From: Eonycteris spelaea
Taxonomy: Eukaryota > Chordata > Mammalia > Chiroptera > Pteropodidae
DNA length: 64,000 nt
NCBI GenBank assembly: GCA_003508835.1
Contig: PUFA01000027.1
Span: 7,378,001 to 7,442,000 of the forward strand
Direction of reading: 5' to 3'
The notes under the pieces were generated by a model. That model saw only the letters and a list, made by a program, of their open reading frames with translations. It made no database searches and had not been told where the DNA came from. Both the position numbers and the translations under genes were made by a program. Every line of letters starts with the position of its first letter. Positions within the stretch are counted from its first letter, which is position 1. This document shows positions 40,701-55,100 of this stretch, piece by piece.

Positions 40701-43700
40701 GGTAGGTACTGACACAATGTGCAAGGATTAATTTATGGAATTACCTATTGATTTAGAGTTAAGGACCAATATTCAACACTCTATTAAGTAGTTATGCACA
40801 GAAAGCTTCATTTTCAAAGGCTTCTCTATTCCTTTAATTTTTAATATACAAGCAATATATTCATTTTAGAAAAATCAGAAGAAAAAATATAAATTCACAT
40901 AATTCTATCAGAATAACCACACTTAATATAGACTTTTATACTTAAACATATATCTCATTTCATTAAAGAGGAGCAAACTTTACCTACTATTTATACCATT
41001 TAAGAAAATAGCAATGATGCATTATGGGCATATTGTGTTATTAACTATATCTCTAAGATATAATTTTTAATGACATTTGAATTCCATCATTTGAACGTGC
41101 CACAACTGCTAAAAAAATACCCCTTATTGTTGATATTTCAGATTATTTATGTTTTATTTACTTTATTTGTTATTAATGATTTCTTTTGATCACTCTAGAG
41201 TTCAAAATATATTGAATCAAGTTTTGGGCCCAAAGGAAGGCACTTTCACTTCATTTGCTTTCTTTAAATTCTTAGCCTTTCTTCCTCTCCATAAGAAAAG
41301 AAATTATGCTGTGAGCTGTATTAGAAAACACAGCTTATCATTTATTTCTAGCTGGAGGCCAAGGGAGGGGCCAGAGGCCCACCACAGGTGTGGCAATAGG
41401 GGGTACACTATCTGCAGAGAATTCAGAAACAACAATAAGAATAACTGAATCAGTCTAGTTTTTATTCTTACAGTGTGCTGGCAATTTTTTTTTAAAAGTC
41501 AGTGAAAAATATATCTTCCCATCATGGTAAATTATTTCTATCACTCAGTCTTTGATGTGTCATACCATCTTAAAAGAGAAAGAATGATATCAGGTATATT
41601 GAATGCTCCTGTTTTATAGACATCTATCCTAAAATGTCATCCAATGCTTGCATCTAAGCAGAGCATTTTGACCTTAATCAGCAGAGGATAAGGAAATAGA
41701 GGTATACTGCTCAATCAATAAACATTATTACATGATCAGAGATCACAATCAATACTGACCTTCTCTTTTCTCTATTTGCATTAAAGGTGTTTACTGAAAA
41801 AAAAAATAAGTTGATTTGAAAAGTTACTTTGTTTAGGATGTATTTGGAAATGTTGAGAGTATCTGTTCACAGAGCAAGATGAAACATGGACATAGTTGAG
41901 GGGAAAGCTGAAAGAACAGTAGTTTATTATAATTTTATTTTACTAACCAAAAAAAGAAAAAAGAAAGAAAGAAAGAAAGAAAGAAAGAAGAAAAAGAAAG
42001 AAAGAAAAACAACCTGACCAAATTCTTAATATAAGAAAAATATTTTAAATTTTGAAGAGAAATTTTAAATTTTGAGGAAAGGTAGAAAACAAAATCTCCG
42101 TCTTTTTCTTCCCTTTCCTTATAAACTTATAACTTCTCCCTCCCTGATCCACCTTTTTAAAGTTCCTTAGAAAAATAACTTGAGACTTATGATAGGCTTT
42201 TAAAATAAGAAACAGAGATTCTTTTTATCAAAAGCAAAGTTATATGTAATGTACCAAAGTTTTAAGATACAAATGTTAATTTGTTCATGTTTCCTACTGA
42301 AAGAGATTAAAAAATATAAATCTTAAACTCATGAAAAGTTAAGTTATGGGTGAGAATGAGCTTCACAATATGAGTTGTCAGTTCTAGATGTTTTTATATT
42401 TGTCTTTATTGTTTGTTTCTCAGCAGGGTTAGAAAAAAACTAGTATAGTTAAAAAGAGTGACAAGACTTTGGTTTGAATGCCAACTGTGTCACTTTACTA
42501 GATGCGTGTTACTATATGTGTGTAAATTAACACTTGCGAATCTACAAAGTGAGATAATAAAACCTCATACACTTAGGTTCCAGAATCCTTAAGGGTCATA
42601 TGCAGATGCTGTAGAGAAAATTTAATGAGTATCAAACTTGTATTACATATTAGGGAATTTCTATGAAGATGACAGGATCTCAGTTTGGACAAACTTATAG
42701 GGTTTAATAAGAATTACAGACATGTAAAAGGTTCTTTTCAAAAACGCTGAAGGGTATATGGGGTACCAGAGAACGATGCTGCTCAAAAGAACTTTCTGTG
42801 AGGATGAAAACTGTCTGATAGCACTTGTGCCTACTGAACACTTGAAATATGGCTAGTATTAACTGAGAAAATGCATTTTCAATTTTTTAAAATTTTAATT
42901 AGTTTAAATTTAATGTGAAAATAGCCACATGTGTGTAGTGGCCACTTTACTGGACAGTGTGGCCATAAAAAGAAATGAAAGGCACCAGCCAACGGAGGTT
43001 TTTGGCAAGGCTCTCTGGAGCAGACGAGAGTAATCGAAGTTGAGCAGTTTGTATAAAAGAGCAGATTATCCCTAAAATACAATTAGACATATATTTGGCC
43101 TTTAAGGAAAAAGTCATTGGGCTGGAAAATTTGCATTGGTTGAGCTCGAATTCAACATGAGACTCTTTCTCTGCAAGAAAAGCACTTGAAGCAAAGCTTC
43201 CTAAATCAGAAGGCCTGGTATGATAAACTGCTGTTGGAAGCAGATCCCCTTAGAATGTTCCATGAACATAGATCCCCTAAAGATAAAACTAAAGACAATT
43301 TTATTTAGGAGGCAGGGGAGGAGTGAATGCTCATATTAGCGGGCGTGCAGCTGGGAGGTGGGAGGTGTTACATGCTTTGCTTCTCTGTGTCATTCAGCTT
43401 AGCCTCACCTCACTTTTCGGGTTTGTACGCCCTCTCCGCAGTTATCCCTCATGTTCACAAAGGTCACCTTGCAGATGCTCCACGGCTCCGTGACCCATAG
43501 GTACTGGTTGCAGTCACTGTGGCAAGGGACGACCTCATACACCTGAAACACACACTATTCTCCATGATCTCATCTCAGGTGAGAGTGAGTGGGAAGACTT
43601 TACACCTTAATAATCATTATATTCTGATTTTAGCGACTTCTATTTCTCTCCTTTGTTGTTCATTATTCTAAAATTGAAATATAAGGACCCTGCTTGAGCA

Positions 43701-44426
43701 TGTAAGTGCTAAAGGGCAGGGCTAGCTGCATCGTATTCTGCTGCTCCGTTATTATGCTGCAGTTGTAAATCTGACCTGCTGGACGACACTGAATACATGA
43801 CCCACACTCCGGTACTGACCCTTACCACACAGTATTAGGGTTTCCCGGGCCATTAGTCTTGTACAGTTTTGTGTGTCTTCAATACTTACCCCAGGGTGCT
43901 CATATGTTAGCATAGCATAGAGATTTGTTGAATGAATGAATGAATGAATGAATGAATGAAGCGCTTAAAAGTAGTTGTTGTCAAATAAATATAATTTGGC
44001 TTGTTTTCCAAAGGAATATGTATAACAGTGAAAACATATTTTGTGTGTGTGTATATTCCATTTATAAAACTAAATTAAAAGATAACGTGAAATAAAGCCG
44101 TCTTCAAACAAACCCTCAATTATTTAGGGCTGAAATTGGTCTCCTATTACATAGCTACAGCCTAAAGCAGCGAGAGGCACATGAAATAAAGCAAATTGTG
44201 CTCCAGGGTCCATAAGGGCTTTCAGCTCCAAGTCTGAGGCGGTTTGTTTGGTTTCAGAATTTTTAGAACAATGAGTAATTATGCTCTTTTCTTAATGATA
44301 AGAATGATTAAATAAAGGAAATAAATGGACCATAATCCACTGCAGCAGAGCTGATTTGACCACTGTAGAAAAATTTAAATAATTTCAAAATCTGTAATAA
44401 TGCATCGCTATTTCTTATTTTCCACA

Positions 44427-44482
<56 letters not shown>

Positions 44483-46119
44483 TGAAATGTCTTATGTAAC
44501 TCAATTCAGAAAATGTAGATTTAAATAGCCCTTTGGAGCTAGGCTTTTGTGCAAATTTTAGTGGACTTCATCCAAACAAAGTCACAAAATAGACCTATTC
44601 CAAATAGAAAAAAAACAAAAAAAAAAAACAAAAAAAAAGCATTGTCAGAGTAAGAATTTATACTATTGTCATAAATGATCACATTCACCTTAGGAGCTAT
44701 ATTAAAACACAACTAAACACGCTGGGTAAAAGACTATTTTACAACTTACAGGGAATGGAAAAACCGAAGGGGAAACGCCATCTTTCTTAATCGCTAGATG
44801 GTCAGCACTTTAACCTTCTATATTGTAGTGAATAAATATCAGTTCAGAGCAACCTCCTGCCACCCATTTTCAGCCCACCTGGCACCTTACTTTCCCTCTG
44901 AGAAGCATGAGATCATTAAGAAGACGTGTCATTTCCTTTTCAAGCCTGGTGAAGTAAAGCTTGTTCCCCACCCCCACGCCTTGGGCCAGGATTCTAAAAT
45001 GAGGAAACACAGGTAGCATGTTCAGAAATAAAAAGAGAACAGCTGCAGAACACACATTTTTGGAAAATATGATATTTTCTCCTCCTTGTAAAATATACAA
45101 TAGTAGGAAAAAAAAATACATTCCCTGAAACAAGAAATAAAATAGAAAACAAGCAGCACATGAACTATGAGGTTTAAGAGTTCTTACCTGTGCCTGGAGC
45201 AGTTTCATTCATCAGGAATAAAGAAAAGGGAGAGAAACAAAGATAAGTAAAATGTCGTTATATTAATGAGAAGAATTTATGTTCTAAGTTTCAAATATTA
45301 TTATCCATATATAAAAGCCTTTTTTTTTTTTTTGGTAAATAATTAGAACATTTTTCTTAGACCTTGGTAGAGAAAAACCAACCCATTGTTGTTTAAAGTT
45401 AAAATACACAAATGAGTATTGAAAACAGCAAAGTCAAGGAAAGTGTCAGATGGGCAGGATAAAGACATCTGAGAAAACTGAGTTAACTTTAAAACACTTA
45501 TAATGGGGAATTGATATACAACTGCAGATATCTTGTAATTCAAATTGTGAATGGATTCTCTATCTATAGGTTAATTGACTGATGAATCTAATCTTCATCT
45601 ATCCATCTATATTTCTTAGGAAATGAGAATTTGCTTCTGCAATTGGAAAACAGAACTTCAGACATGAGTCAATGTACCACCAATTATTTTGAGGAATGTA
45701 TAACTGTAGTAGAAATCTATGTGATTTACAGTTTTCAACATTAATTTTTTGCATATTCTTTACTTTCCTAATATTTTACTAATATATAAATCCCAGTTTC
45801 TTTTTTAAAATGTAGAACATTTATGCTCAAAGTCAAATATTTAGGAATGTATTATTTCTTGTTTTAGCTTTGATTTTTCTGTTGCTTGTGTCTCAATATA
45901 CCACCGGCAAACTGATAACAAGTACCCAGATGTCCTTATCATACTCTGCATTCGGTTATAACAGAGTTGGAGAGTGACAGATAAATGCCTTAGCTTAAAG
46001 ACTTTTCATAGCAATAACAACTTGGTACAAAGTCTGAACCTTTGCAAATTCTTATTAAGGAACATGCTGAGGCAAACACAAACGCAGTTAATTTTAATTT
46101 AAGATCTGATTGGCTGTGT

Positions 46120-46171
<52 letters not shown>

Positions 46172-49100
46172 GGTATGAGTATGTGCTGAATTCTTCTTTA
46201 TTAAAACCATGGATCAAAATTTATTAAAGTTAAAATTTACCATTGGGAATTCAAGATTCTAAAACTTGGAGAAAATACTCTTTTGTATTACAAACATTAC
46301 ATTTCAGATATTCTGTTTCATTAGGGTCACGGTGCTGAATTTTCTTTTTTGGAAAAATTCTCCAGGGCAGGGAACCTGATCACCAGTAGGTGGCAGCAGT
46401 GCAGTATATTATTCACTTTCAGTTGCATTTAAGAGCAAATTCAACTACTTGGGGAAAAATCAAGGTTCATTCAGAAAACTTTCTATGCAATTTAATTCTC
46501 TACTTGGTTCTTCATAATCCCTTTATTCAATATTCTTTTTATTTTCTCGACAGTGTACTTTTGTTGTTATGAACAATTTCGGTTAATTTGGGAAGGGAAA
46601 TGTGTGCTGGTAAGCAGTGTGTTAGGTGATAAAAATAAGACGGTCTGTGTATATGTAAAACAGATGTATGCATTTAAGGTTGATTCATACATATGATTTG
46701 GTTTATTTGATTATGACTTAAATTTATATACACATCTTAATATCTACACATACTATTTATGACATTCCTTCTTTGTTAATTCACATGTGGGCCAAACATA
46801 ATAATAATTGTCAGATGCATCCTATATTACATTTTAATTAGTCACGATTCTAATAGCTTTTAATTTTATATTTCCAATAGAACACAAGCAACAGCTATTA
46901 ACAACAACTAATGAAGTATAAATTCGAAGTTAAATAAAGTTTCAAATAAGATTGAAAAGGCCAATGAATAAATTGATAGATAACATACTTACAGTGACTT
47001 TGAAGCCATTTTTAATTTTAAGTGTATTTTATATCAAACCAACTTAAATGTACACACAGTATACATTTTCTAATTTTAGACTCAAACCTGTGCTTTGATT
47101 TTAATTTAAGTAGTTAGTATTTGAGCTATGTTTTCATTCAGAGTCTAGGGGAACTCTAAGAATGAGTTGGTCTTGGTCTCAGCATATGTTCCACATAAGT
47201 TAAATTTTATATTAAATACCTTGACAGTATTTCAAAGGTAAGTTTTATTTTATTTCCATTGGATTATATTCATATGAATATACATGCAAGGTACTAAATA
47301 TTGAGAATATAGAGATGATATATCCGATTTTGGATATTAATAACATACATGTATTGACTCAGGCATTCTAAAGATAAAATAGGTCAAATTTCCTAATCAA
47401 GGGCTATTTACTGTTGTCTATTTTTGGGGAAAAACCCCAGATCATTGTGAATCTAAATTACAATATTTTAATATTTCCAACGGTAGAAAATACCTGGTTG
47501 ACATGGTCCAGTTTGGGGCAAGGCCTTCCTCCATTGTATGGTTTTTCACGTAGCCATTTAGACCGAACCTTCACACCACTCCCACAGGACTTACTGCAGC
47601 GGGACCAGTTGGACCACTCGCTGAGCTTGCAGTCGGAGGGGCAGGGAATGATGCAGGCCTCTTCGATGTAACCTGAGTGGAGGAAAATGGGATGAGAGCC
47701 ATCTTCTCCACATGTCACTTGCCCACTACCACCCACCATTGTAGTTACTTTAGAAAGTCCTAGTTTTACTTGACAGCAACGTGCAAATGCAGAGATGTCT
47801 CCGTCATTAAGGATTCAAATTAAATTCTGCAGGAAAATGACACATACATAGAGTGACTCTGTTAGGGTAACAGCTGAGCAGCTGCCATATGATCTCCTTA
47901 GGATTCATGCTCACCATATTTCAACATTTCTGACTTTCTGACAGCTCGTGTTTAATTGACAATAACCTGTCTGCTGCCATATCATTTTCATGCTGCCAGA
48001 ATAATTCATTAAAAAAATTACAACAGTTTTCTACAAAATCCTATCTGTTGATGTCACACAAATTCAAGTTTCTGAGTCCCAGCAAGGTTCTTTCTCAAGA
48101 AGAAAGCCAGACCTTCTCAATTAATATCCAAAAGGAACCATTTAACTTAGCACTTATGTTTCCCCTTCCTTGAAAATCAAGTCTGAAGAAGAAAAATGAA
48201 AGATGTTAAATAAATAATGTTAAAAATTTTTTTAGAGTGTTGTCAATTTCAAAGCAGCTTCACCTCTTGTATTCAGTTGATTTGCTTGAAAATCTTATAA
48301 ATGTAATGGGCAGGTATTGATATTCCACTGGACAGGCAAAACAAATGCAGAGAGATAACTAACAAGTGCAAGGTCACATGGTATAAAATGTGGGGAAAGG
48401 TTTTCTGAGGTCTAGTCCAGAACTCATTCCATCAAATCACACAGCCAATTAACTTAATAGTCTACAGATTAGTTTTGAAAAATGGGAGAATTTTCCTTGA
48501 ATAGTCCCTCTCCACCAACTTGGCATTTCACTATATCAATTTATCACTATTGTTCTCAAGGCAAATATATGAAAAAGCAAAATTCCTCTGGTCAAGAGTC
48601 AAATGCTCTCCTCTGCAATACTCTGACTGTGGAGAGTAGAGTAGTTGCTCTTGATGCAAGAAAACACTCTGTTTACCATTTTACATCAACATGAAGGATT
48701 CTAAAAATGATTATAATATAAACAATTTATATTAGGAACTGTAAGTACATTTTTAAAAATTTTATTGAGACATAATTCATATACCATGAAAATCAGTTCA
48801 TGTTTTGGTATTTAATGTATTCATTGAATTATGTCACATCACCATCATCAAATTTCAGAACATTTTCATCACCATATAAACCCTATACTTATTAGCAGTC
48901 ACTTCTATTTTCCCTTCCCCAACCTCCTGGCAGTAATCATCTTTATGTCTCTAAGAATGTGTCTATTCTGGATATTTCATAAAATGAAATCAAACATTAC
49001 ACAGTCTTTTATGGTTGTCTTCTTTTACTTATTGTTTTTGGAGTTCATCTATGTTGTAGCATGTATTACTGCTTCTTTTTATGACTACACAGTATTCCAT

Positions 49101-52100
49101 TTTATGGCCATGTCATATTTCTTTATTCAGTCAGCAGTTGATGTTTGTTTCCACATTTGTAAATCATAATAATGCTGCTGTGAACATTTGTGCATCAGTT
49201 TCCGTGTGAAAATGTTTTCTGTTCTCTTCAGTGTATATCTCAGAGTGGAATTGCTGGGTCATTTGGAAATTCTATATTTCACTTTTTGAGGAAACAGTGG
49301 ATTGTTTTCTAAAGTGACCGCACCATTCTACAATATCACTAGCAAGGTATGAGCGCTCCAATTTCTACATTTGTTAAAACTTTTTAATAGTCTTGTCTGG
49401 TTTTAATATCCTTTGAAGAACAAAAATCTTAAGTGTTCAAGTCAATTTATTTCTTCTTTGGTTGCCATGCTTTTATGTTATATCTAGGAAACCATTACCT
49501 ATTCAAGGTCATGAAGATTTACACCTGTGTTTTCTTCTGAGTTTTATAGTTTTAGCTGTAATACTTAACTATAAATTTCACTTGAGTTAATTTTTATATA
49601 TGATAAAAGGTAGGGGGTCCAACTTTATTCTTTTATACATGATTATCAAGTTATCCCAGGCCCATCTGTTGAAAAGACTATGTTTCTACATTGAATTGTT
49701 TTGGCACCCTTGTTGAAAATCAATTGACCACAAATGCAAGGGTTTATATCTGGATTCTAAACATCATTCCATTGATCTCTATGCTAGTACCACACTGGAT
49801 TTATTGGTTACTGTAATTTTGTAGTAAGTTTTGAAACCAGGAAGTCTGAGTCCTCCCACTTCTTCTTTTTGAAGATAATTTTGGCTCTATTGAGTCACTT
49901 ATTTTTATATGCATTTTGAATCAGCTTGTCAATTTTTGCCAAAAATGACAGCTAACATTTAGAGAGGAATTTTGTTGAATAGTTTATCAATTTGGGAGCA
50001 TTGCCATCTTCACAGTCCAGGTACACTGACATTGGGTCCTATGTCACTTTTTAAAAAATATATATCCCAACTTTTATCAGATCATCTTTAAGCCAGCATC
50101 ACTTCTTATCTTCAGTTGGTATTGAACTTGTGTTATTTCCTTATAGATGCATTACTTATTTTTCATCACTAGGGCATAAGCTTCAGAGTCTAGAAGAATA
50201 CTTGGAACACAAGATATCCTTAATAAATAGTTTTTGACAAATTTACTAAATTATAAAGGAATTCAGCCAAAAGAAAAATTTTCCTGAAACAATAAAAATA
50301 AATGAATCAGGGACAAAGATGCTATTAATTCTGGAAGTGGCACATGAGGTGCTGGTTATGATGCTCAACTTCTTGAAGTAAATGGGGATTATTATGGCAG
50401 TTTACTTCAAAATCATTATTTAAACTTATAGATATGTCTTCTTTACACTTATTTAAGTCTTCTTTAATTTCTTTCAGTAATATTTTGTAGTTTTTAGTGT
50501 ACGAGCCTTGTACTTATTTTGTTAAATTTATTCCTAAGTATTTTATTCTAGGTAGATTTTAAAAAGATGCAACAAACATTAATTTCTTTTATGATAGTGA
50601 AATAAGGCCACCTAAATAACAATATGACAAATTTAATCTATAAATCTGTTGTGCCTAAAGTGCCCTGGATTGAGACAGTCTTCAAAAGCTAGCCAATTTA
50701 TTGCACAGTATTTCCTGGCCCTGCTTATTTATAAATGTCCTGAAATACATATTACAAGTACAGGTTTCCAGCAACACCAGACATTATGATATAGTTCACT
50801 TGGTGTAGGTTCTGATTTTTGGAAATTAATATATTTTCTTGTATTTGGCATTCCTTTTTTTTATTAAGATAATAGATTCACATACAATTGCAAGTAATAA
50901 TACAGACAGTTCCCTTGTATACTTTTCCTAATTTATTCCAATGGCATCTATAACATCATTTCAACCAAGATACTGACAGTGATATAATTTGTTGAGTTTA
51001 TTCACATTTCACCAGTTTTACTTGTACTCATTTGTGTGTGTCTGAGTGTGTGGGACTGAAATTAGGGAACACCAGTAAAAGAAACAGGCAGAAGTAATAA
51101 AATTTGGAAAGAGAAGTAGATTTGTGGCCTATCTATATATTATCTCCAATATTTTTGTCAAAGATATACAACACCTGTTTTAAACTTATGGTAGTCTCCA
51201 TTCACAAAAATGCATCTCTCATTAGTATAAATTTCACTGAAAAAATCCATGAAACCAACATTCCAGAACCATTTTTTGTGCTCCCTTCATAACCATTACT
51301 GTGATTTCTCACAATGTAGAAGAGTATTACTTTTTAAAAATTTGATGTGACTAGAATCATAAAGTGTATACCCATGTGTGCTAACCTCATTTCACTTCAC
51401 ACTGTGATGCGAGACTCATCCATGTTGTTGCAGGTTGTTGAAGATTGTCCATTCTAACAGAGGTATAGTATTCTACTGTGTGAATATATTATGGCTTATT
51501 CATCTTATTGTTGGTATTTGGGTATTTTTCATTGTGGAATTATTAACAGTACTGTTAAAAACATTTTAAAACATATCTTTGGTGAACATATGTATACATT
51601 TCTGTTGGGAGTATTCCTAGGAGTGAATTTGGTGTATCAGAGAATATATGCATATTATACCACCTAATTATAAATGAAGTACAAAACAAAAGGTAATTTT
51701 TTAAAAGATGGGATCACATATTTGGTATGAAGAGCAGGATGCAATTAGAGCTTTCAAAAGTGGGAATTAGTCTTAGATAATCTTTAAGAAGGCAGATGTA
51801 CTACTTGGGTATTTCTCATTTGTGAAACATTGATGACAGAAAGAAGATGTGAATGTTAAGTTTTGAACATACTTCTGATATTGAAGAAGGCTTTTGAGGT
51901 ATTGGTAATGAACCAGAGAAAAATCCAATAGTGAACTGAAGGAGTGTTTATCAAATAGTGTTTATCAAAATTTTGAAAAGCGTAATCTTCAAATAGGTCG
52001 TAGTGATCTACTTAAGTCCTATACTTTATCATGGCTTGAAGTGAGGAAACAAAAGCCTACCTCACTATTTCCAGCTGAAATATATGTCAAATTCCATTCC

Positions 52101-55100
52101 CCTTTTGATACAGCACAGCCAGTAAATACATTTATCTAAAATAGCGTAAAGTGCTTAAAAATGTCACTCTTAATTGGGCCAGTAATAATTTTTAATATAA
52201 TGGCTTTGTGTTGCCTAGTAATAGTTTAAGAAATAAAATCAAACTGCAAAATGCCTAAAGTTCTTTCCAAATCAATGCTAGTGTGTGATTAAACTATTTC
52301 ATGTTTGTAAAAGTCCAATGTATATTTTAAAATCCCAATTCTTTCCAAATGTCATCAATAGCTTTGTCAAAAATACATTAGTATTTCAAAAGTAATATTG
52401 AAATATTTCTAAATTAACTGCATTTTTTCTACCTTGCTAAACTTTAAAATGACTACAAAAGTAAACATCTAACCTTTTACTATTTAATAATTGTGGAAAG
52501 TAGAAAACACATAATCTTTCATGTCACTGCTTCACAGGGTAAGAGAAAAATGGAAATTCTTTCTTTCCTTTTATCTGTTGAAATATTATGGCATTAGTGA
52601 AATTTAACATGTTAGCCTTCAGACTGATTCACATTGTATTATTAAGTAAGCTGATATAACACTTCTACATCTGATCTTCGAAACAGCCTATTCAAAACAT
52701 TTCTCAAATAAAACTCAACCTATTAAAAGATACAAATTATGCACTGTGATAAAGACAAAACGCAATGGAGTATAATGCTTAACATTCCATTTTTATTTTC
52801 CAATGTGTAACAACATTTAATAATTTGCCTGTCATGTTTATCTAGCACAATTAAAATCCTTAATGCTAGTAGTGAACTGCTAGATAAGCATTCCCCTGCC
52901 TTCTCTGCTAAGACCATTTTTGAAGGCAATTAACACCAAACAATCATGGGGGATAGAAAGGCAGAAATATTTGATGTGTTTTGAGGCTAAATAAATGGCT
53001 GGCATCTTGTAGCAATTTACGGCTTCTGAAGAATGCTGGACTAAAATAAATGACTTGACAATTAGGATGTTAAAACTTTTAGCAGTTCAGCACTGAATCT
53101 GACACATGGAAAACTAAATTCTTGACTTCGGATCATATTTTTTTGTATCCTATATCTCTTCTGACTGCTCTTTCAGGTTGAAATGAATACAAAACACTAG
53201 CAGCCATAAAGTGGCAACTGAAGGACATATTGCCTTTGAGATATATCCAATCGTCTCATTCATTTGAATTATGAATGTGCAGATAAAGTAGCTTTTGACA
53301 ACCTTCACAGTCACTATATTGTGCTGTTGAAAGGTGCACTGTTGATAGATTAAAGAATTAATTTAGAAAACACACAGAAAATATTGGTTGGTTCTGATTA
53401 CAGCTGTGTGAATGAGCAACTCTAGCACTCTATGTGAAACCTCTTGATTAATATTCGAATTATCCTCAAAAATCTCTCCTACTTAAATGTGTGTTATATA
53501 TATATGACTGAAATCAGGAATAAATTTAGCTATAATTTTATCTATTATTGTCCTCATGTGTTTGAAAATATTTTTTTAAAATTTAAATATTCCCAAATGA
53601 ATTAAGAACTGATAACTTGTTAACCCAGGGAAATCAAATTACTATGTATATATCCAAACTCCTATAATCGAATACTCTACCCAAACTTGTATATTTGATT
53701 TATCAAAAGTTATGAATCAATATTAGGCAATTAAAAATGTCACAGTAAAGTGTTCAGATAAATTTATATAACTATAATGTAATGCTATTTTAATTTTATT
53801 TAGATTAATTTGTTTTATATATATATGAAAGAATATATCTTCATATCTGTTAAGTACTTAAAATTTTTTCAGGAGATTTCAACATCAGCATTAAATGCTG
53901 TGAGGTTTTGTTGCTATTCTAAAACTGGGAACTCATCCAATGGTTAGACACATTGAAATTCATTTAGATAGATCTATGTACAAGTTCATTGTCAAGACCA
54001 TTTCTTATAGCAAATTCTAAAGCTTTCTGTTATAAAATAAAGATTTTGGCTGGTCTTTGTTCCTGATTACTGGGAGACAGCCTCCAAGCTCTGAAATTTT
54101 TTGAGTGATGAGAGTATCTGTGATTCATGGCAGGCCCCTTGGACTACACATGAATTAATGCTAAAGACATGTCTGGTGTGGGGGACTGGTAACACCCAAT
54201 GACCAACCAGGTGTTTGGAGAGTTGGGGTTTAAGCCACAAGATAACTTACTAACCTCTAAGGAAGGGAGATCGAGTTCCACCATGTTATCAATGATTCAA
54301 TTAATCATGATGAAACCCCAATAACAACTCTGGACATCAAAGTTTAGGTGAGTTTTCTGGTGATTATATACACTAATGTGCAGAGAGAGTGATGGTTCCT
54401 GGTTCCACAGGAAGAGAAGATGGAAGCCTCATGTCTGGGACCCTCCCAGATCTTGCCTTTTATTATATCTTTTTGATATAATAAAACTGTAATTGTAAGT
54501 ATAGTGCTTTCCTGAGTTCCCTGAGTCATTCCAGTAAATTACTGAACCTGAGGGGGTAGTGGTAACCTCAAATCTGTAGCCAACTTGTCAGTAAGGAGGT
54601 CAACCTGCAGCTAATGTTTGAAGTGAGAGCAGTCTTGGAGATAACTGAGCCTTTAGCCTGTGATCTATGGCCTAACTCCAGAGAGTACAGAATGGATTTT
54701 ACTTTCAGACGTATATTTTATTAATAAAGGAAACAAACTTATTATGCAAGAACCTGTGCTATAGTACTTATTCAACCAAAATAAGAACCTTGGGAATAAT
54801 TACCTACATTAAGGTATTTACTAATGTTCTCCTCAAATTTAACATTTATCATTTTAACTAATACTGCATTAAAAATCAGAGATAAGTTCTAAAACATTCA
54901 CTTTGGGAATAGGTTTTTGTCAGCAATATAAATATATTTGAAGGAGTGTTCAGATTATGAAGGAATGGGAAATAAATTAATTTTGAAACTTATTAGAGTG
55001 ACTTATTTTGAACTTGATCCAATGAAAGGCTCTGTTCTTTCAATCAGTGAAAATGATATATCACCACGGAAGTATTTCTAAACACTAGTTTGTTGGATTG

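Larger units (their letters stand above)
39217..43408 (-). other. Intron with old repeats
   Basis: 4.2 kb. A GAAA tract lies at 41950-42010, a MIR-like segment at 42440-42600, and a hAT-like palindromic element at 42815-42965. The rest is AT-rich with nothing recognised. Confidence 0.75.
43543..45187 (-). other. Intron downstream of the microexon
   Basis: 1.6 kb. It holds a LINE2-like end with TGAA units at 43870-43960, the CT tract at 44431-44479, and A-rich sequence at 44610-44638. A TGCTGC motif lies about 30 bases after the microexon donor. Confidence 0.8.

Noticed and set aside
45121..45150. Strong-looking acceptor TTTCTTGTTTCAG about 60 bases after the microexon
   Set aside because: It would make an intron of about 60 bases and the following sequence has no coding continuation in frame.
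44870..45208. 112-codon minus-strand open frame
   Set aside because: It spans the microexon but only six of its bases are supported as exon. The rest is intron with no family resemblance.
48831..49169. 112-codon plus-strand open frame with hydrophobic stretches
   Set aside because: It is the antisense reading of a LINE-1 3' end; hydrophobicity comes from T-rich sequence.
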